From Alphaproteobacteria bacterium (GTDB taxonomy: Bacteria; Pseudomonadota; Alphaproteobacteria; Ferrovibrionales; Ferrovibrionaceae), in NCBI GenBank assembly GCA_026126165.1, contig JAHCJR010000016.1:1-50119 (forward strand): a DNA stretch of 50,119 bases. Direction: 5' to 3'. The translations under genes were made by a program, and so were the position numbers. Under the pieces are notes generated by a model. The model did not search any database, was not told the DNA's origin, and was given only the letters and a program-made list of their open reading frames with translations. Positions 17,023 to 26,077 of the stretch are shown here, piece by piece; the stretch's first letter is position 1; every line of letters starts with the position of its first letter.

Positions 17023-17028
17023 ATAATC
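17023..17028 (+). promoter_or_regulatory. Possible -10 box (TATAAT)
   Basis: A perfect TATAAT lies 80 bases before the TTG start at 17108, within the divergent region between the histidine kinase and the hypothetical gene. No good -35 box is seen at the expected distance, so the call is weak. CCGGG and CCCGG repeats flank the site as a possible dyad. Confidence 0.3.
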
Positions 17029-17107
17029 CCCGGGCAAGGCACCGTTAACGACTCGACGCTATCGTTTCCCGAATAGGCCCTGCCCCGCTTCTCAACCAGA
17101 GATTCAA

Positions 17108-17692
17108 TTGCCGCAAGTCTTCTACACGGCAGAGATGCCAGACCTGGATAAACGCCAAGCGGCACTGGAGACGCGTCGCGCTGCCCTGCGGCCGCGGCTG
17201 GCGGCTGTCAATATCAACCCGGTGACGTTTCTCGCCACCGACTATCTCAACCACTTCAACGAGGCGGTGATGCTGGTCGAGATGCTGCCCGACGCCCCGG
17301 AACTGATCGAGGAATTGATCGCCTGGCGGCCGAAGGATTATGTCGGCCATTTCAGCGCGGGCAGCATGGCAATGCGGGAAATCGCTCGCATCGCCTATGA
17401 GCTCGCACCGGAGCGCTACCGGATACCGTTCGACTTCGTGACCCGGGTCGCTTCGCGCAGGCTGCGCCGCGACATTGCCCTGCTGACCGGCGTGGCGGGA
17501 GGACGGCTTGCGCACGAGGCAAATCAGACAGCCCTGGCGGTTCGCCCGCTCATCGCCCTGGCCGCGGCCATCGTAAATGGCCGCGAAGTCGAGATGCATT
17601 CTGGCAGGATTGTCGAAGGGACGGCCGCGACACAGGCATGCGCGACCATGGTCCAGGGAGAGATCGACGAACTGTTCGCCCCGCGCGACTGA
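17108..17692 (+). CDS. Hypothetical protein, mostly helical
   Basis: 194 residues from a TTG start at 17108; an in-frame ATG at 17135 would shorten it by nine residues. I do not recognise the family. There is no signal peptide or clear membrane segment. The sequence is rich in Ala, Arg, Glu and Leu, with a DYLNHFNEAVMLVEMLPDAPELIEELIAWRPKDYVGHF segment that looks like a helical bundle with conserved aromatics. Codon use matches neighbours, so the gene is likely real. It diverges from the histidine kinase gene across a 194-base region, which makes common control possible but unproven. Confidence 0.7.
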   Translation: MPQVFYTAEMPDLDKRQAALETRRAALRPRLAAVNINPVTFLATDYLNHFNEAVMLVEMLPDAPELIEELIAWRPKDYVGHFSAGSMAMREIARIAYELAPERYRIPFDFVTRVASRRLRRDIALLTGVAGGRLAHEANQTALAVRPLIALAAAIVNGREVEMHSGRIVEGTAATQACATMVQGEIDELFAPRD

Positions 17693-17699
17693 ACGCCTT

Positions 17700-17948
17700 T
17701 CATCCGGCGCGGCGCAGGGTCATCATGGCAGCCCCGCCCTCAGGCTGTTCGCCGCCTCCCGCCTCTTTCAGGCGCGAATTCCGCGCCCAGACTGCCTCGA
17801 AATGCCGCTGCCAGCGTCCGTACGGCGCGGCCTCGCCATCCTTCGCAACGAGGGCCGGCTGGGCCGTGGCAACGCTTGCACGCCGGTCATGGGCATGGTG
17901 AAGAAGCGTGACGGCGATCCTGGTGAGGTCGGCATTCGCTCGCATCAT
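17700..17948 (-). CDS. Small hypothetical protein coupled to the surface-antigen-like gene
   Basis: 82 residues, starting MMRANADLTRIAV. Its ATG overlaps the stop codon of the upstream gene by four bases (ATGA), the usual sign of coupled translation. Third codon positions are mostly G or C, as in real genes here. It ends 8 bases from the convergent hypothetical gene, so it fills an otherwise empty gap. It has no signal peptide and no family I recognise. It may be a genuine small protein or a lucky open frame. Confidence 0.45.
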   Translation of the reverse strand: MMRANADLTRIAVTLLHHAHDRRASVATAQPALVAKDGEAAPYGRWQRHFEAVWARNSRLKEAGGGEQPEGGAAMMTLRRAG

Positions 17949-18472
17949 TGCAGCACCCAACTCCTGCTGGCGATCCGGCAGGCCCGCGTCTGCGTCCGCG
18001 AGACTTGCCCTTCGACCGCGTGATCCAGCCAGAACTCCCGGCAATGCAGTCCACTCCGGTCCCGGTACGACCGGTTTGGCGTCAGCCGGACTTCCCGTCC
18101 CTGCCCACCCCAGCTAATCTCTTCGCCATCACGTGCATATTCGAGCGCCAGCGCGGCGCAGTAGCCGTCCGCGTCGGCGACCGCGCCCATCGTGCGCTTC
18201 GCACCCGGTCCGGTTCGCGCCGCGCCGCGCCGATCTGGCGCCGCGAGAAGCTTCGCATCGTTGTTTCCCGCCTTCACGGGTCGGCAACGACCTTCGGCGA
18301 TCGAGGCGGGCAACCCGAAAAGCGCGAAGGAGGGCGATCCGGAATTTGTCGTGCCGGCACCATCGAAGGAACGCTGTCCCTTGGTCGGACCCGGTTCCTC
18401 GGCTCCGAGGGAAGCGCTGCCAGCGACCGCGACGCAAACCAGGGCCGCCGCCGCGAGGAAAGCTGTCCGCAT
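17945..18472 (-). CDS. Secreted protein with a surface-antigen-like C-terminus
   Basis: 175 residues from the ATG at 18472, which begins MRTAFLAAAALVCVAVAGSASLGAEE, a clear signal peptide with a likely cut after an Ala near residue 22; the frame is open 17 codons further upstream. The mature part has a low-complexity Gly/Ser/Pro stretch. The C-terminal 60 residues (ISWGGQGREVRLTPNRSYRDRSGLHCREFWLDHAVEGQ onward, ending CRIASRSWVLQ) resemble the end of alphaproteobacterial 17-kDa surface antigen or RT0821-type proteins, with their paired cysteines. I infer a periplasmic or outer-membrane-associated protein of unknown role. Confidence 0.65.
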   Translation of the reverse strand: MRTAFLAAAALVCVAVAGSASLGAEEPGPTKGQRSFDGAGTTNSGSPSFALFGLPASIAEGRCRPVKAGNNDAKLLAAPDRRGAARTGPGAKRTMGAVADADGYCAALALEYARDGEEISWGGQGREVRLTPNRSYRDRSGLHCREFWLDHAVEGQVSRTQTRACRIASRSWVLQ

Positions 18473-18831
18473 GTCCCGGCCGGCCAATATCGCCGATTGC
18501 ATCGCCGCGTCCGCCAGTTGCATAATCGATTCGCCTCGCTTGTGCGGTGATTGAACCTGGAGTAGCGATCAATCGCCGATGCCCATTATGGCGGCGGCTC
18601 GGGAATCGGCCTGTGAGAAGTTGGGCACAAGCCGTGGCGGCGCGGCGAACCGGCCAGCGGGAGCCCAACGGGCTGTCACAACAAGATCACACGCCGATGT
18701 CACGCCATTAACGAATTGTTAGCGTTGCTTGGAGAAGTTGGTTAATCGACGCAACAGGTTTCGGCTCCGGGCCGGATGCACGCAATGGCGGCGGAAAAGT
18801 CTCCGAAGGGCCAATCGACGATGCGACGGGC
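18473..18831. other. Divergent intergenic region with no gene
   Basis: About 360 bases between the surface-antigen-like gene and the lipoprotein gene. I see no convincing coding frame. Direct TCACA repeats lie at 18676 and 18687, one helical turn apart. A TTAA-N7-TTAG element at 18708-18722 resembles the CtrA site (TTAA-N7-TTAA) of alphaproteobacteria. Both could be regulatory; neither is proven. Confidence 0.45.
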
Positions 18832-19347
18832 ATGAAAGCAGGACTGGCCGGCATAGGGATCGCGTTCGCGACCATCACGCTTCTCTCCGGCTGCGCCGGA
18901 GATGGCATCGGTGCCTTCGCGCCAGGGGCTGATCCACGCGCGGCCCTGCCGGAACCGGAGATCTCGCCCGCGCTGCAGGCGCCGCCGAAACCGCTGCGCA
19001 AGCCGCGCCGGACCGAAATCGCGGCACGCCCGCCGGCAGATAGCGACGCACAGCAATCGCCGGTCGAAGAACAACCTGCCGATGGCGCCCCGGCGCCACG
19101 GCTGGTCGGGCTCAGCGAGAGCGAGGCCCTTGGCCTGCTCGGCGAGCCGGAAGCGCGGCAGGATGCCCGGCCTGCGAAGCTTTGGGTCTACAAGGGACAC
19201 GACTGCGAACTCGAACTCTCCTTCTTCTTCGATGTTTCCCGCAATGCCTTCTTCATTCTCGACTATGCAGCGCGCGATGCCCGCGGCGAGGGAGATAGCC
19301 GTGAACGTTGCCTGAGGAGTCTGGACAGTGTCCGCGCCGCTCCTTAA
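18832..19347 (+). CDS. Lipoprotein with a BamE/SmpA-like C-terminal region
   Basis: 171 residues. The N-terminus MKAGLAGIGIAFATITLLSGC is a lipoprotein signal with lipobox LSGC (Cys21). A Pro- and Ala-rich linker (about 30-95) spans the periplasm. The C-terminal part (LVGLSESEALGLLGEPEARQD and then LWVYKGHDCELELSFFFD) has the helix-strand layout of BamE-like folds, seen in many small alphaproteobacterial lipoproteins. Its stop overlaps the GTG start of the response regulator by 20 bases, so it heads an operon with a two-component system. It may be the envelope sensor part of that system, but this is inference from position. Confidence 0.75.
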   Translation: MKAGLAGIGIAFATITLLSGCAGDGIGAFAPGADPRAALPEPEISPALQAPPKPLRKPRRTEIAARPPADSDAQQSPVEEQPADGAPAPRLVGLSESEALGLLGEPEARQDARPAKLWVYKGHDCELELSFFFDVSRNAFFILDYAARDARGEGDSRERCLRSLDSVRAAP

Positions 19348-20140
19348 GGCGCAACCGACGCCGGTCGTCGCGGTGGACGACGATCCATGGTTCCTGCGGG
19401 CGCTTGTCGGCAATCTGGAAGATGCCGGCTACAGCGCCCGCGGCTTCCCCGACGGCGATTCGCTGCTCGCGTATCTCGCGCAGGGCCACCAGGTATCGGC
19501 CATCCTGCTGGACTGGCAGATGCCGCCTCCCGACGGGCCCGAGGTGCTTCGGCGCTTGCGTGCCGCCGGCCATGGCCACCGGGTCCTGTTCCTCACCGGC
19601 ATGAACCAGCCGATCTACGAGGAGGCGGGCCTCGCGCTCGGCGCGCTCGACTTCGTCGACAAGAGCAAGAGCTTCAGCATCATCCTGCATCGGCTGCGAA
19701 TCGCACTGGAGCGAAAAGGCGGGTGGATTGAAGCCGCGGCGCGCCATGGCGCCGACGATGGAGCATCGTTCATCCAGGAGGCGGCACCGGCCAACGACGG
19801 GCCGGCACGGAAGGACAGTGACCGTCTTGTCCTCGGGCCGCTCCGGATCGAGGGCGCGCGTGCCTACTGGCGTGACAGCGAAGTGCCGCTGACCCATTCC
19901 GAATTCGTCATCGTGCGCCACCTCGCCGGCCGTCCCGGCAGGGACGTCTCGTACCGGGAAATCTACAGCCTGCTGCGCGGCCCCGGATTCCGCGCCGGTG
20001 CCGGCGAGGAAGGTTATCGGACGAACGTGCGCGCCATCGTCATGCGGCTGCGCCAGAAGTTTCGCGGGCTCGACGCCTCTTTCTCGGCGCTCGAGAACTA
20101 CGCCGGCTACGGCTACAGGTGGCGCGAGGGAGAGCCCTGA
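19328..20140 (+). CDS. OmpR-like response regulator
   Basis: 270 residues from a GTG start inside the end of the lipoprotein gene. The receiver domain (about 12-125) has acidic residues Asp17-Asp19, phospho-acceptor Asp62 (LLDWQMPPPDG), Thr90 and Lys112. A winged-helix DNA-binding domain (about 165-268) has LTHSEFVIVRHLAGRPGRDVSYREIYSLLRG and ends GYGYRWREGEP, the OmpR/PhoB pattern. An unusual linker of about 40 residues joins the two. It should act with the kinase gene that begins at the base after its stop codon. Target genes are unknown. Confidence 0.92.
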   Translation: MSAPLLKAQPTPVVAVDDDPWFLRALVGNLEDAGYSARGFPDGDSLLAYLAQGHQVSAILLDWQMPPPDGPEVLRRLRAAGHGHRVLFLTGMNQPIYEEAGLALGALDFVDKSKSFSIILHRLRIALERKGGWIEAAARHGADDGASFIQEAAPANDGPARKDSDRLVLGPLRIEGARAYWRDSEVPLTHSEFVIVRHLAGRPGRDVSYREIYSLLRGPGFRAGAGEEGYRTNVRAIVMRLRQKFRGLDASFSALENYAGYGYRWREGEP

Positions 20141-21712
20141 TTGGACGCCGCTACACGCCTGTCCTGGATCGCGAGATCCTTCAGTGCACGGCTGCTGCTT
20201 GTGGTCGCGGTCTTCGTTTCCGTGCCCGTCATCCTCTATCAATACCTGAACAACGAACATGACCGCCGGCAGGAAATGCTGCTCAGCCTCGTGCGGGAAC
20301 ATGGTCTTGCCATCGGCCGCGCGCTCGAGCCTGTCTTGGCGCGCGCCGACGAGGCACCTTATTACCAGCTCGGACGGGAACTCGCTCCCTACGCGTCGGA
20401 CTATCTCACGCTGAAACTCCTCTACAAGCCGGCGGCGCCCGAAGCAGGTGGCGGCTTCTTCTACGTCGCTTCGGCGCCGGCGGTGAGCTCATCCGACGTC
20501 GCGGCCGAGCGCGCGCTGCTCGCCTCCAGCGGCGTGCTTCAGCGGCTCGGCCTCTCCTGTGACGGCAACCTGCCGCTGGCCCTGCGGGTCGACATGCCCG
20601 ACAGTCCGTCCGAGATGATCACCGCGGTAACGCCCGTGCATACGCAACGCGGATGCTGGGCGCTCGTGCTGTCCAGCCGGCTTGGCCCGCGCGGCATCGA
20701 GGGACTGGGCGAGCCGTTCTGGACGTCCGGTGCGGTCCGTTTCTCGGCCATCATCTACGTTCTCTCGCTGCTGATCATCGTCGGTCTCGTCCTGAGCATG
20801 GCGCGAAACCTCAGGGGCTTCGCCGCGCTGGCGCGGCTGATCCGCGAGGAGCGTCGCACTTCGGTCAAGTTTGCCGGCAACACGACGGTGCCGGAACTCG
20901 AGCAAGTGGCGAACGACCTGGACAGCATGGTGCAGACACTCGCCAGCGCCGCGGCCGTCATCCGCTCCAATGCGGAGGACGTGCTGCACGCTTTCAAGAA
21001 CCAGATCGGCGTCCTGCGCCAGTGGCTCGAGCCGATCGAGCGAAGGATCGACCCGACCGACACGCGCGCGATGCAGGCCGCCGCCGGCGTGCATGTCGCA
21101 CTCGACCGCCTGATGGAACTGATCCAGGCGGCGCGCCAGCTCGACCGCAATACCGCCGACATGCTCGACCCGCCGCGCGATCCGGTGGATGTCACGCGGA
21201 TATGCTGCGAGGTGGTGGAGCGTTTTCACGAGGTCGCGCGCGAACATGGCTGCCGCATCGAGAGCCAGATAGAGGAACGCCTCGCGGCGGAAGGGCGTGC
21301 CGGAGCGGTCGAAAGCATCGTCGAAAACCTCATCGACAACGCCCTTGGCTTCTCGCCGGAGGACGGCATGGTCCGCGTCGTCGCCAGTCACGACCGCGGT
21401 TCCGGCAGGCTGGTAATCTCGGTCGAGGACGATGGACCGGGGGTGTCCGAGGACCGGATCGCCCATATCTTCGACCGCTATTACAGCTACCGGCCCTCCG
21501 AGGCGGCCGATGAGCTCCATTTCGGCCTCGGCCTCTGGCTGGTCCGTCAGAACGCGCGCGCCATGGGTGGCGATGCGCGGGCGGAAAACCGCGAGAGCGG
21601 CGGCCTGCGGGTCCGCGTGGAGATCCCCCATGCGCGACGCGCGATCGCCGCGCCGCTTGCCATCCCGGCTCCCTCCACCGCCATCGGAACCGGACTCGCC
21701 CCGGGAGATTGA
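20141..21712 (+). CDS. Sensor histidine kinase with an atypical H box
   Basis: 523 residues, starting at a TTG directly after the response regulator stop; no nearby ATG or GTG would keep the first membrane helix. Helix 1 (about 16-36) and helix 2 (about 201-220) enclose a periplasmic sensor of 165 residues with Cys140 and Cys172. A HAMP-like linker follows. The H box is VLHAFKNQIGVLRQ with His283: the usual acidic residue after His is Ala and the usual Pro is Gln, closer to the PhoQ style. The ATPase domain is complete (ENLIDNALGFSPEDG, DDGPGV, FGLGLWLV). It ends 6 bases before tamB, which is convergent. Confidence 0.92.
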   Translation: MDAATRLSWIARSFSARLLLVVAVFVSVPVILYQYLNNEHDRRQEMLLSLVREHGLAIGRALEPVLARADEAPYYQLGRELAPYASDYLTLKLLYKPAAPEAGGGFFYVASAPAVSSSDVAAERALLASSGVLQRLGLSCDGNLPLALRVDMPDSPSEMITAVTPVHTQRGCWALVLSSRLGPRGIEGLGEPFWTSGAVRFSAIIYVLSLLIIVGLVLSMARNLRGFAALARLIREERRTSVKFAGNTTVPELEQVANDLDSMVQTLASAAAVIRSNAEDVLHAFKNQIGVLRQWLEPIERRIDPTDTRAMQAAAGVHVALDRLMELIQAARQLDRNTADMLDPPRDPVDVTRICCEVVERFHEVAREHGCRIESQIEERLAAEGRAGAVESIVENLIDNALGFSPEDGMVRVVASHDRGSGRLVISVEDDGPGVSEDRIAHIFDRYYSYRPSEAADELHFGLGLWLVRQNARAMGGDARAENRESGGLRVRVEIPHARRAIAAPLAIPAPSTAIGTGLAPGD

Positions 21713-21718
21713 GGGCCT

Positions 21719-24700
21719 TCAGTAGTCGATCTTGAAATTGACGCCGACCTCAGACGTCGCGTCCGGCCCCACCTTGGTCTCGAGACTGATATTGGGCGTC
21801 AGTTCGACCTCCACGCCGACACGCGAGCTCGCCGCAGTCAATCCCTGCTCCACCTTGAGCAGGACGTCCTCGGTCAGATATTTTCCGGCGCTGACCCTCG
21901 CATCCTGCACGCCTTCCTCGCCCGACTGCACGTCGAGCATGTCGAGACCGACCGCCTGCCGCAGGCGCCCAAGTACGCCCGTGCCGCCACCGCGGCCGGT
22001 CAGCGTTGCCGCCGAATCCGCGACCTGAAGGGCCTGAAGCGGAGTGAGCTGACCGGTTCCCCGCCCGAACATGACGCGCGCCAGGATCTCGTCCTGTGGC
22101 AGTTCCGGTCGCGAAGAGATGGCGATCTGCGGTTCCTCCACACTCCCCGTGATGCTCAGGATGGCCGTGACGTCGCGCCCCGCCACCTCCGCCAGGGCAT
22201 CGATCAGCGGGTCGATGGTCGAACCCCCGGGGAACTGGATCGTGCCGCGCTGAAGCACGAAGCGTTTCCCGAGTAGATCGACATGGCCGCGCACGACGCC
22301 GAGCCGGCCGGTCACGGCCGGCTGCGCAGCGGTACCCGTCAATGCCAGATCCCCGCCCCATTCCGATTCGAGACCGCGGCCACGGACGAAGACCCGGTTC
22401 TGGGCCTTTACGCCAACCGCGAATTCCAGGGCGAGCGGGGGCGCGACCGACCGGCCGGCGTCCGCCTGACCCATCCGGCCGGGACGATTGATCTCGATCA
22501 CCTCCACCGTCGCGACGGAGGGTGGCAGCCTTTCCGGCACCGAGATGTCGGCTTGCAGGACCCGCAGTTCCCCCGCCAGCCGCAACCGTTCGAGATCACC
22601 GGCGAGCGTAAGGTCGGCAGCGGCCTTGACGAGCGCATCGTCGCGCCGCGCCAGCCAGAACTCCTCGGTGCGCAGCATCAGGCTGAGAGGCATGCCCGGG
22701 CGGTGGGGATCAAGCGATCCTTCCAGGTTAAGTCTGCCGCCCGTGCCATCCTCTGCCGATGCGCTCGCGCGCAGGCTCTCGCCATCGCCCGTCAGATCGA
22801 GGGTGATGTTCGACAGGCTGCTTGCCGTGACGATACTCTCATAAGTCCCTTCGCGCAGGCGCAGACGGCCAAAGAAGCGCGGCCGCTCGAGGCTGCCCTG
22901 CAAGGCGAGATCGGCTTCGGCCCTGCCCGTCAGCCGATCCTCGCCCGGCGCGAGCAGCGGCGATAGCAGGGCGAGATCGAGCGGACCGCGCAGACGTCCC
23001 CGGACCGCCGCCTCCCGCACCAGCCCGGCATCGTAAGGAAGGAGCGAGAGACGCAGCGGTATTGCGAAATCCAGTTCCAGCGGCCGGTCGGCCAGACCCT
23101 CGACCCTGCCATCGGCGTCCAGACGGCCATTGGCCAGCATGCTCCGCACGACGATCTCGAGCGGGGGCATGTCGTTCCGGGCGCGGAGCGCGGCGAGGCG
23201 CAGATCGGCGGTCGCGCCCGGCGCCCGCGGTGACCCGTCGATGCGCAGCGACAGATGGCCGGCCCCGCTCATCTCCGGCAGTCCAAGGAGATCGGCAAGA
23301 ACGGCCATAGGCAGATCCGTGAGTTCGGCCCTGGCCGAAACCTGATCCGGGGAGATCGCGCCCTCGATCGCCAAACGACCGCCGGCCACCGCCAGATCGG
23401 TCCTGGCCAGGCGCTGCGATCCCGGCGCGATCTCGACCGTGGTCGGCTGCTCAAGGCGCGCCTCCAGCTTTCCGAAACTCCCCGACAGGCTCGACAGTCG
23501 CAGCGTGAGCGTGTTCTCGGCGAGCGATCCCGCCCCGGCGAGTTGCGCCGCAAAGGGCTCGCCGGCAGCGCCCAGCGTCTCGATGCGGAAATCCATCTCC
23601 CGCAGCGTGCCCGCGACCAGGACGGCCGCTTCGTCAATACCGATCTCGCCCGTCTGGAACTCCGTCAGAGCGGCCTCGATCCGCCCCTCCGGCTGGCGTA
23701 ACAGATCGGTCGCGCTCGCGGTGAGTTCGATCCGCCCCAGTCTCGTCGTCGCGCCATCGACCATGCGCAGTGCAAGGGCCCGACCCGCCAGCAGGGCATT
23801 CGCTCGTTGCCTGGTAGCATCGCGCATCAACTCGACCTCGAGACGCAGCTCACCCGCCAGCGCCTGCCCCCCCGGCAGGGGCAACCACTGTCCCGCAGGC
23901 ATCTCGAGCAGGAACTTCCCGTCGGTCAGACCATCGGCCAGTGCCGTGCGGCCCTGCCCGCTCACGCGCAAGGCCGCAAGGCTCGCCTGGGCGAGCCGGA
24001 ATACCATATCGCCGCCGTCATCGCGGCGCGCCGATGCCGCAAGCGCGAGCGGCAGGCCCTGCACCGATGCATCCAGGTCGATCTCGGCCGTCGCGCGATC
24101 GAAGGGTCCCTGGACCCTGGTCCGCAGTCGCGGCCGCTCGATACTCGCCCCTCGAATGTCGAGATCGCGCCCGGTCAGAACAGCATCCACGCGCGGCGCT
24201 TCCAGCGGGCCCGCGATCGCAAGCTCCATGGTGGCGGCGCCGGACACCTGCTGCTCCGCGAGAGCCGGAAGGCTGTTCAGCCGCGGCAGGTCGATCCGCG
24301 CGGAGAGCCGGGCAATGCCTGCGGCATCGACACTGCCGGAACCTGAGAGCGTTGCTTCGGCGAGGTCGGCGCCGAGCCTCTCGATGGTCAGTCCGGCCGC
24401 CTCGTCGAAGCGGCCCCGCGCGCGCAAGGCCGGGCTCTTTCCCGCGAGCGCCGCCAGCGTCGGCTCGGCGGGGGCAAACTCGCCAAGATCGACTTCCAGA
24501 TCCAGATCCAGGGCCAGCGGCGTCAGGGTCCCCGCGAGGTTGATCCGCACATCGGCGCGCCCTCGCGCCGTCATCCCGGTCGTCCGGTTCAGCCTGGACA
24601 GTTCAGGGACCGTCGCCTTCAGCCCCATCGCCAACTGTCCGCTCCGCCGATCGAGCAGGCCATCGCCCTCCGCCGACAATCCCGATGTCACGATGCCTAG

Positions 24701-26074
24701 GCGGGGAAGAGCCAGGGTTTCGAAACCAGCGTCCGTCTGCAACAGCGCACGCAGCCGCAGCTCATCGCCAACGAGCACGCCAAGCGCCGGCGGCAGGCCC
24801 TGAACCTGGCGTAGAGAAGCCTCCAGGGCAATCTCATGACCATCGCCCGAGGTGAGCGCGCGCGTGGCCGACAACGTCAGGTCCATATCGACTTCGCCAC
24901 CGATGCCGCTCTCCCTGTCGAGGGACCAGCCCTGAATGCGCGCCCGTGCCGCAGGGCGCAAAAGCGCGCCTTCGAGCGTGAAATCGATGTCCAGCGCGCC
25001 GGAAAGGCCGGGCCGGTGCACGGCAAGCGACGCACCGAGATCGAGAAGGCGCGCCTGTCCCTTCATGTCGATGGTCTGCGCGTCGGGCGCGAGACTGCCT
25101 TGAATGCCAAGATCGAAGGTCCGGGCGCCGACGATCAGCCGTGGCACCTCAAGACGCCGGTCCCGCCAGACCAATTCGCCCTCATGGTCGATACGCGGCC
25201 CAAGAATTTCCGCCAGTTCCTTCGGGATATCGCCAAGCAGGAACGTTCTGCCGTTCAGGGTCATCCGCGGCGCCGCGACCAGCGAAAGTCCGATATCGGT
25301 CTCGACGCGGAACAGGCCGCCGGCCTCCCCCGCAAGCCGCCCTCGCCAGTCCGAAGCCGTTCCTTCGCCCGCGAGCCCTGCCGAAAGGCCGTGGGCTTGC
25401 GGCAGCCCGGCAAGCCGGGCGAGCAGGCCCCCTTTGGCCTCCTTGAGTTCGAGCATCAGGGCCAGATGGTCCGTGTCCGGGTGCAGTTTCACTTCCAGAC
25501 GAAGGCGGTCGGCCGCCGTCTCGACGGGCAGCAGGTTCAGCGCGAGCGTCCATTCGCCGCGCTGCCCGGCCATCTCCGTCGCATCCAGCCGGTAGATCAT
25601 TTCCCTTTCGACGACCGGCGGCCGGACTTCCAGGCGCTCGATGACGACCGCCCGCACCGGCAGAAGTGGCGGGCGCGGTAGCGCGAGAGGGCCGGCAATC
25701 CCGCCATCGTCCTCCCCCTCGGGCAGACCGAGGACTGCCACGGTGCCGATACCCACATGCTCGAGCCGCACCGGGCCGAAAAGAAGCTCCCGCAGGTTCC
25801 ATCGCGCGTCCAGCCGCAAAAGCCGGGCGAGAGGCCGCTCGCCCTCGTCGATCCGGATCATGCCGATCCGCAGGCGATGCAGCGAGATTTCCTCGATGCC
25901 GGCCAGGCTGATGCGGAAACCACCGACATCGGCGAGCACGCGGTTTGCCAGATCCGCCACGCGGGCGCGGCCCCAGTCGCTCGCCGCAAGCCCGAACACG
26001 ATGGCAAGCAGCGTCGGCGTCAGCAGCAGCACAGCCAGTCCAGACCGCAGAATGATTCGCCAGCGCCCGCTCAT
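21719..26074 (-). CDS. tamB: Translocation and assembly module protein TamB
   Basis: 1451 residues, in the normal size range. The N-terminal membrane anchor (about 10-30, LAVLLLTPTLLAIVFGLAAS) is followed by a long periplasmic beta-rich body of repeating short strands and a C-terminal DUF490 domain of about 350 residues. The end is typical: RFVLQRGTIQFPGG, the RPELPQDEILARVMFGR stretch, GVEVELTPNISLETKVGPD, and a final strand. TamB spans the envelope and, with TamA, helps insert outer membrane proteins; the family is also linked to phospholipid movement to the outer membrane. It begins 3 bases after the tamA stop, in one operon. Confidence 0.96.
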   Translation of the reverse strand: MSGRWRIILRSGLAVLLLTPTLLAIVFGLAASDWGRARVADLANRVLADVGGFRISLAGIEEISLHRLRIGMIRIDEGERPLARLLRLDARWNLRELLFGPVRLEHVGIGTVAVLGLPEGEDDGGIAGPLALPRPPLLPVRAVVIERLEVRPPVVEREMIYRLDATEMAGQRGEWTLALNLLPVETAADRLRLEVKLHPDTDHLALMLELKEAKGGLLARLAGLPQAHGLSAGLAGEGTASDWRGRLAGEAGGLFRVETDIGLSLVAAPRMTLNGRTFLLGDIPKELAEILGPRIDHEGELVWRDRRLEVPRLIVGARTFDLGIQGSLAPDAQTIDMKGQARLLDLGASLAVHRPGLSGALDIDFTLEGALLRPAARARIQGWSLDRESGIGGEVDMDLTLSATRALTSGDGHEIALEASLRQVQGLPPALGVLVGDELRLRALLQTDAGFETLALPRLGIVTSGLSAEGDGLLDRRSGQLAMGLKATVPELSRLNRTTGMTARGRADVRINLAGTLTPLALDLDLEVDLGEFAPAEPTLAALAGKSPALRARGRFDEAAGLTIERLGADLAEATLSGSGSVDAAGIARLSARIDLPRLNSLPALAEQQVSGAATMELAIAGPLEAPRVDAVLTGRDLDIRGASIERPRLRTRVQGPFDRATAEIDLDASVQGLPLALAASARRDDGGDMVFRLAQASLAALRVSGQGRTALADGLTDGKFLLEMPAGQWLPLPGGQALAGELRLEVELMRDATRQRANALLAGRALALRMVDGATTRLGRIELTASATDLLRQPEGRIEAALTEFQTGEIGIDEAAVLVAGTLREMDFRIETLGAAGEPFAAQLAGAGSLAENTLTLRLSSLSGSFGKLEARLEQPTTVEIAPGSQRLARTDLAVAGGRLAIEGAISPDQVSARAELTDLPMAVLADLLGLPEMSGAGHLSLRIDGSPRAPGATADLRLAALRARNDMPPLEIVVRSMLANGRLDADGRVEGLADRPLELDFAIPLRLSLLPYDAGLVREAAVRGRLRGPLDLALLSPLLAPGEDRLTGRAEADLALQGSLERPRFFGRLRLREGTYESIVTASSLSNITLDLTGDGESLRASASAEDGTGGRLNLEGSLDPHRPGMPLSLMLRTEEFWLARRDDALVKAAADLTLAGDLERLRLAGELRVLQADISVPERLPPSVATVEVIEINRPGRMGQADAGRSVAPPLALEFAVGVKAQNRVFVRGRGLESEWGGDLALTGTAAQPAVTGRLGVVRGHVDLLGKRFVLQRGTIQFPGGSTIDPLIDALAEVAGRDVTAILSITGSVEEPQIAISSRPELPQDEILARVMFGRGTGQLTPLQALQVADSAATLTGRGGGTGVLGRLRQAVGLDMLDVQSGEEGVQDARVSAGKYLTEDVLLKVEQGLTAASSRVGVEVELTPNISLETKVGPDATSEVGVNFKIDY

Positions 26075-26077
26075 GGC

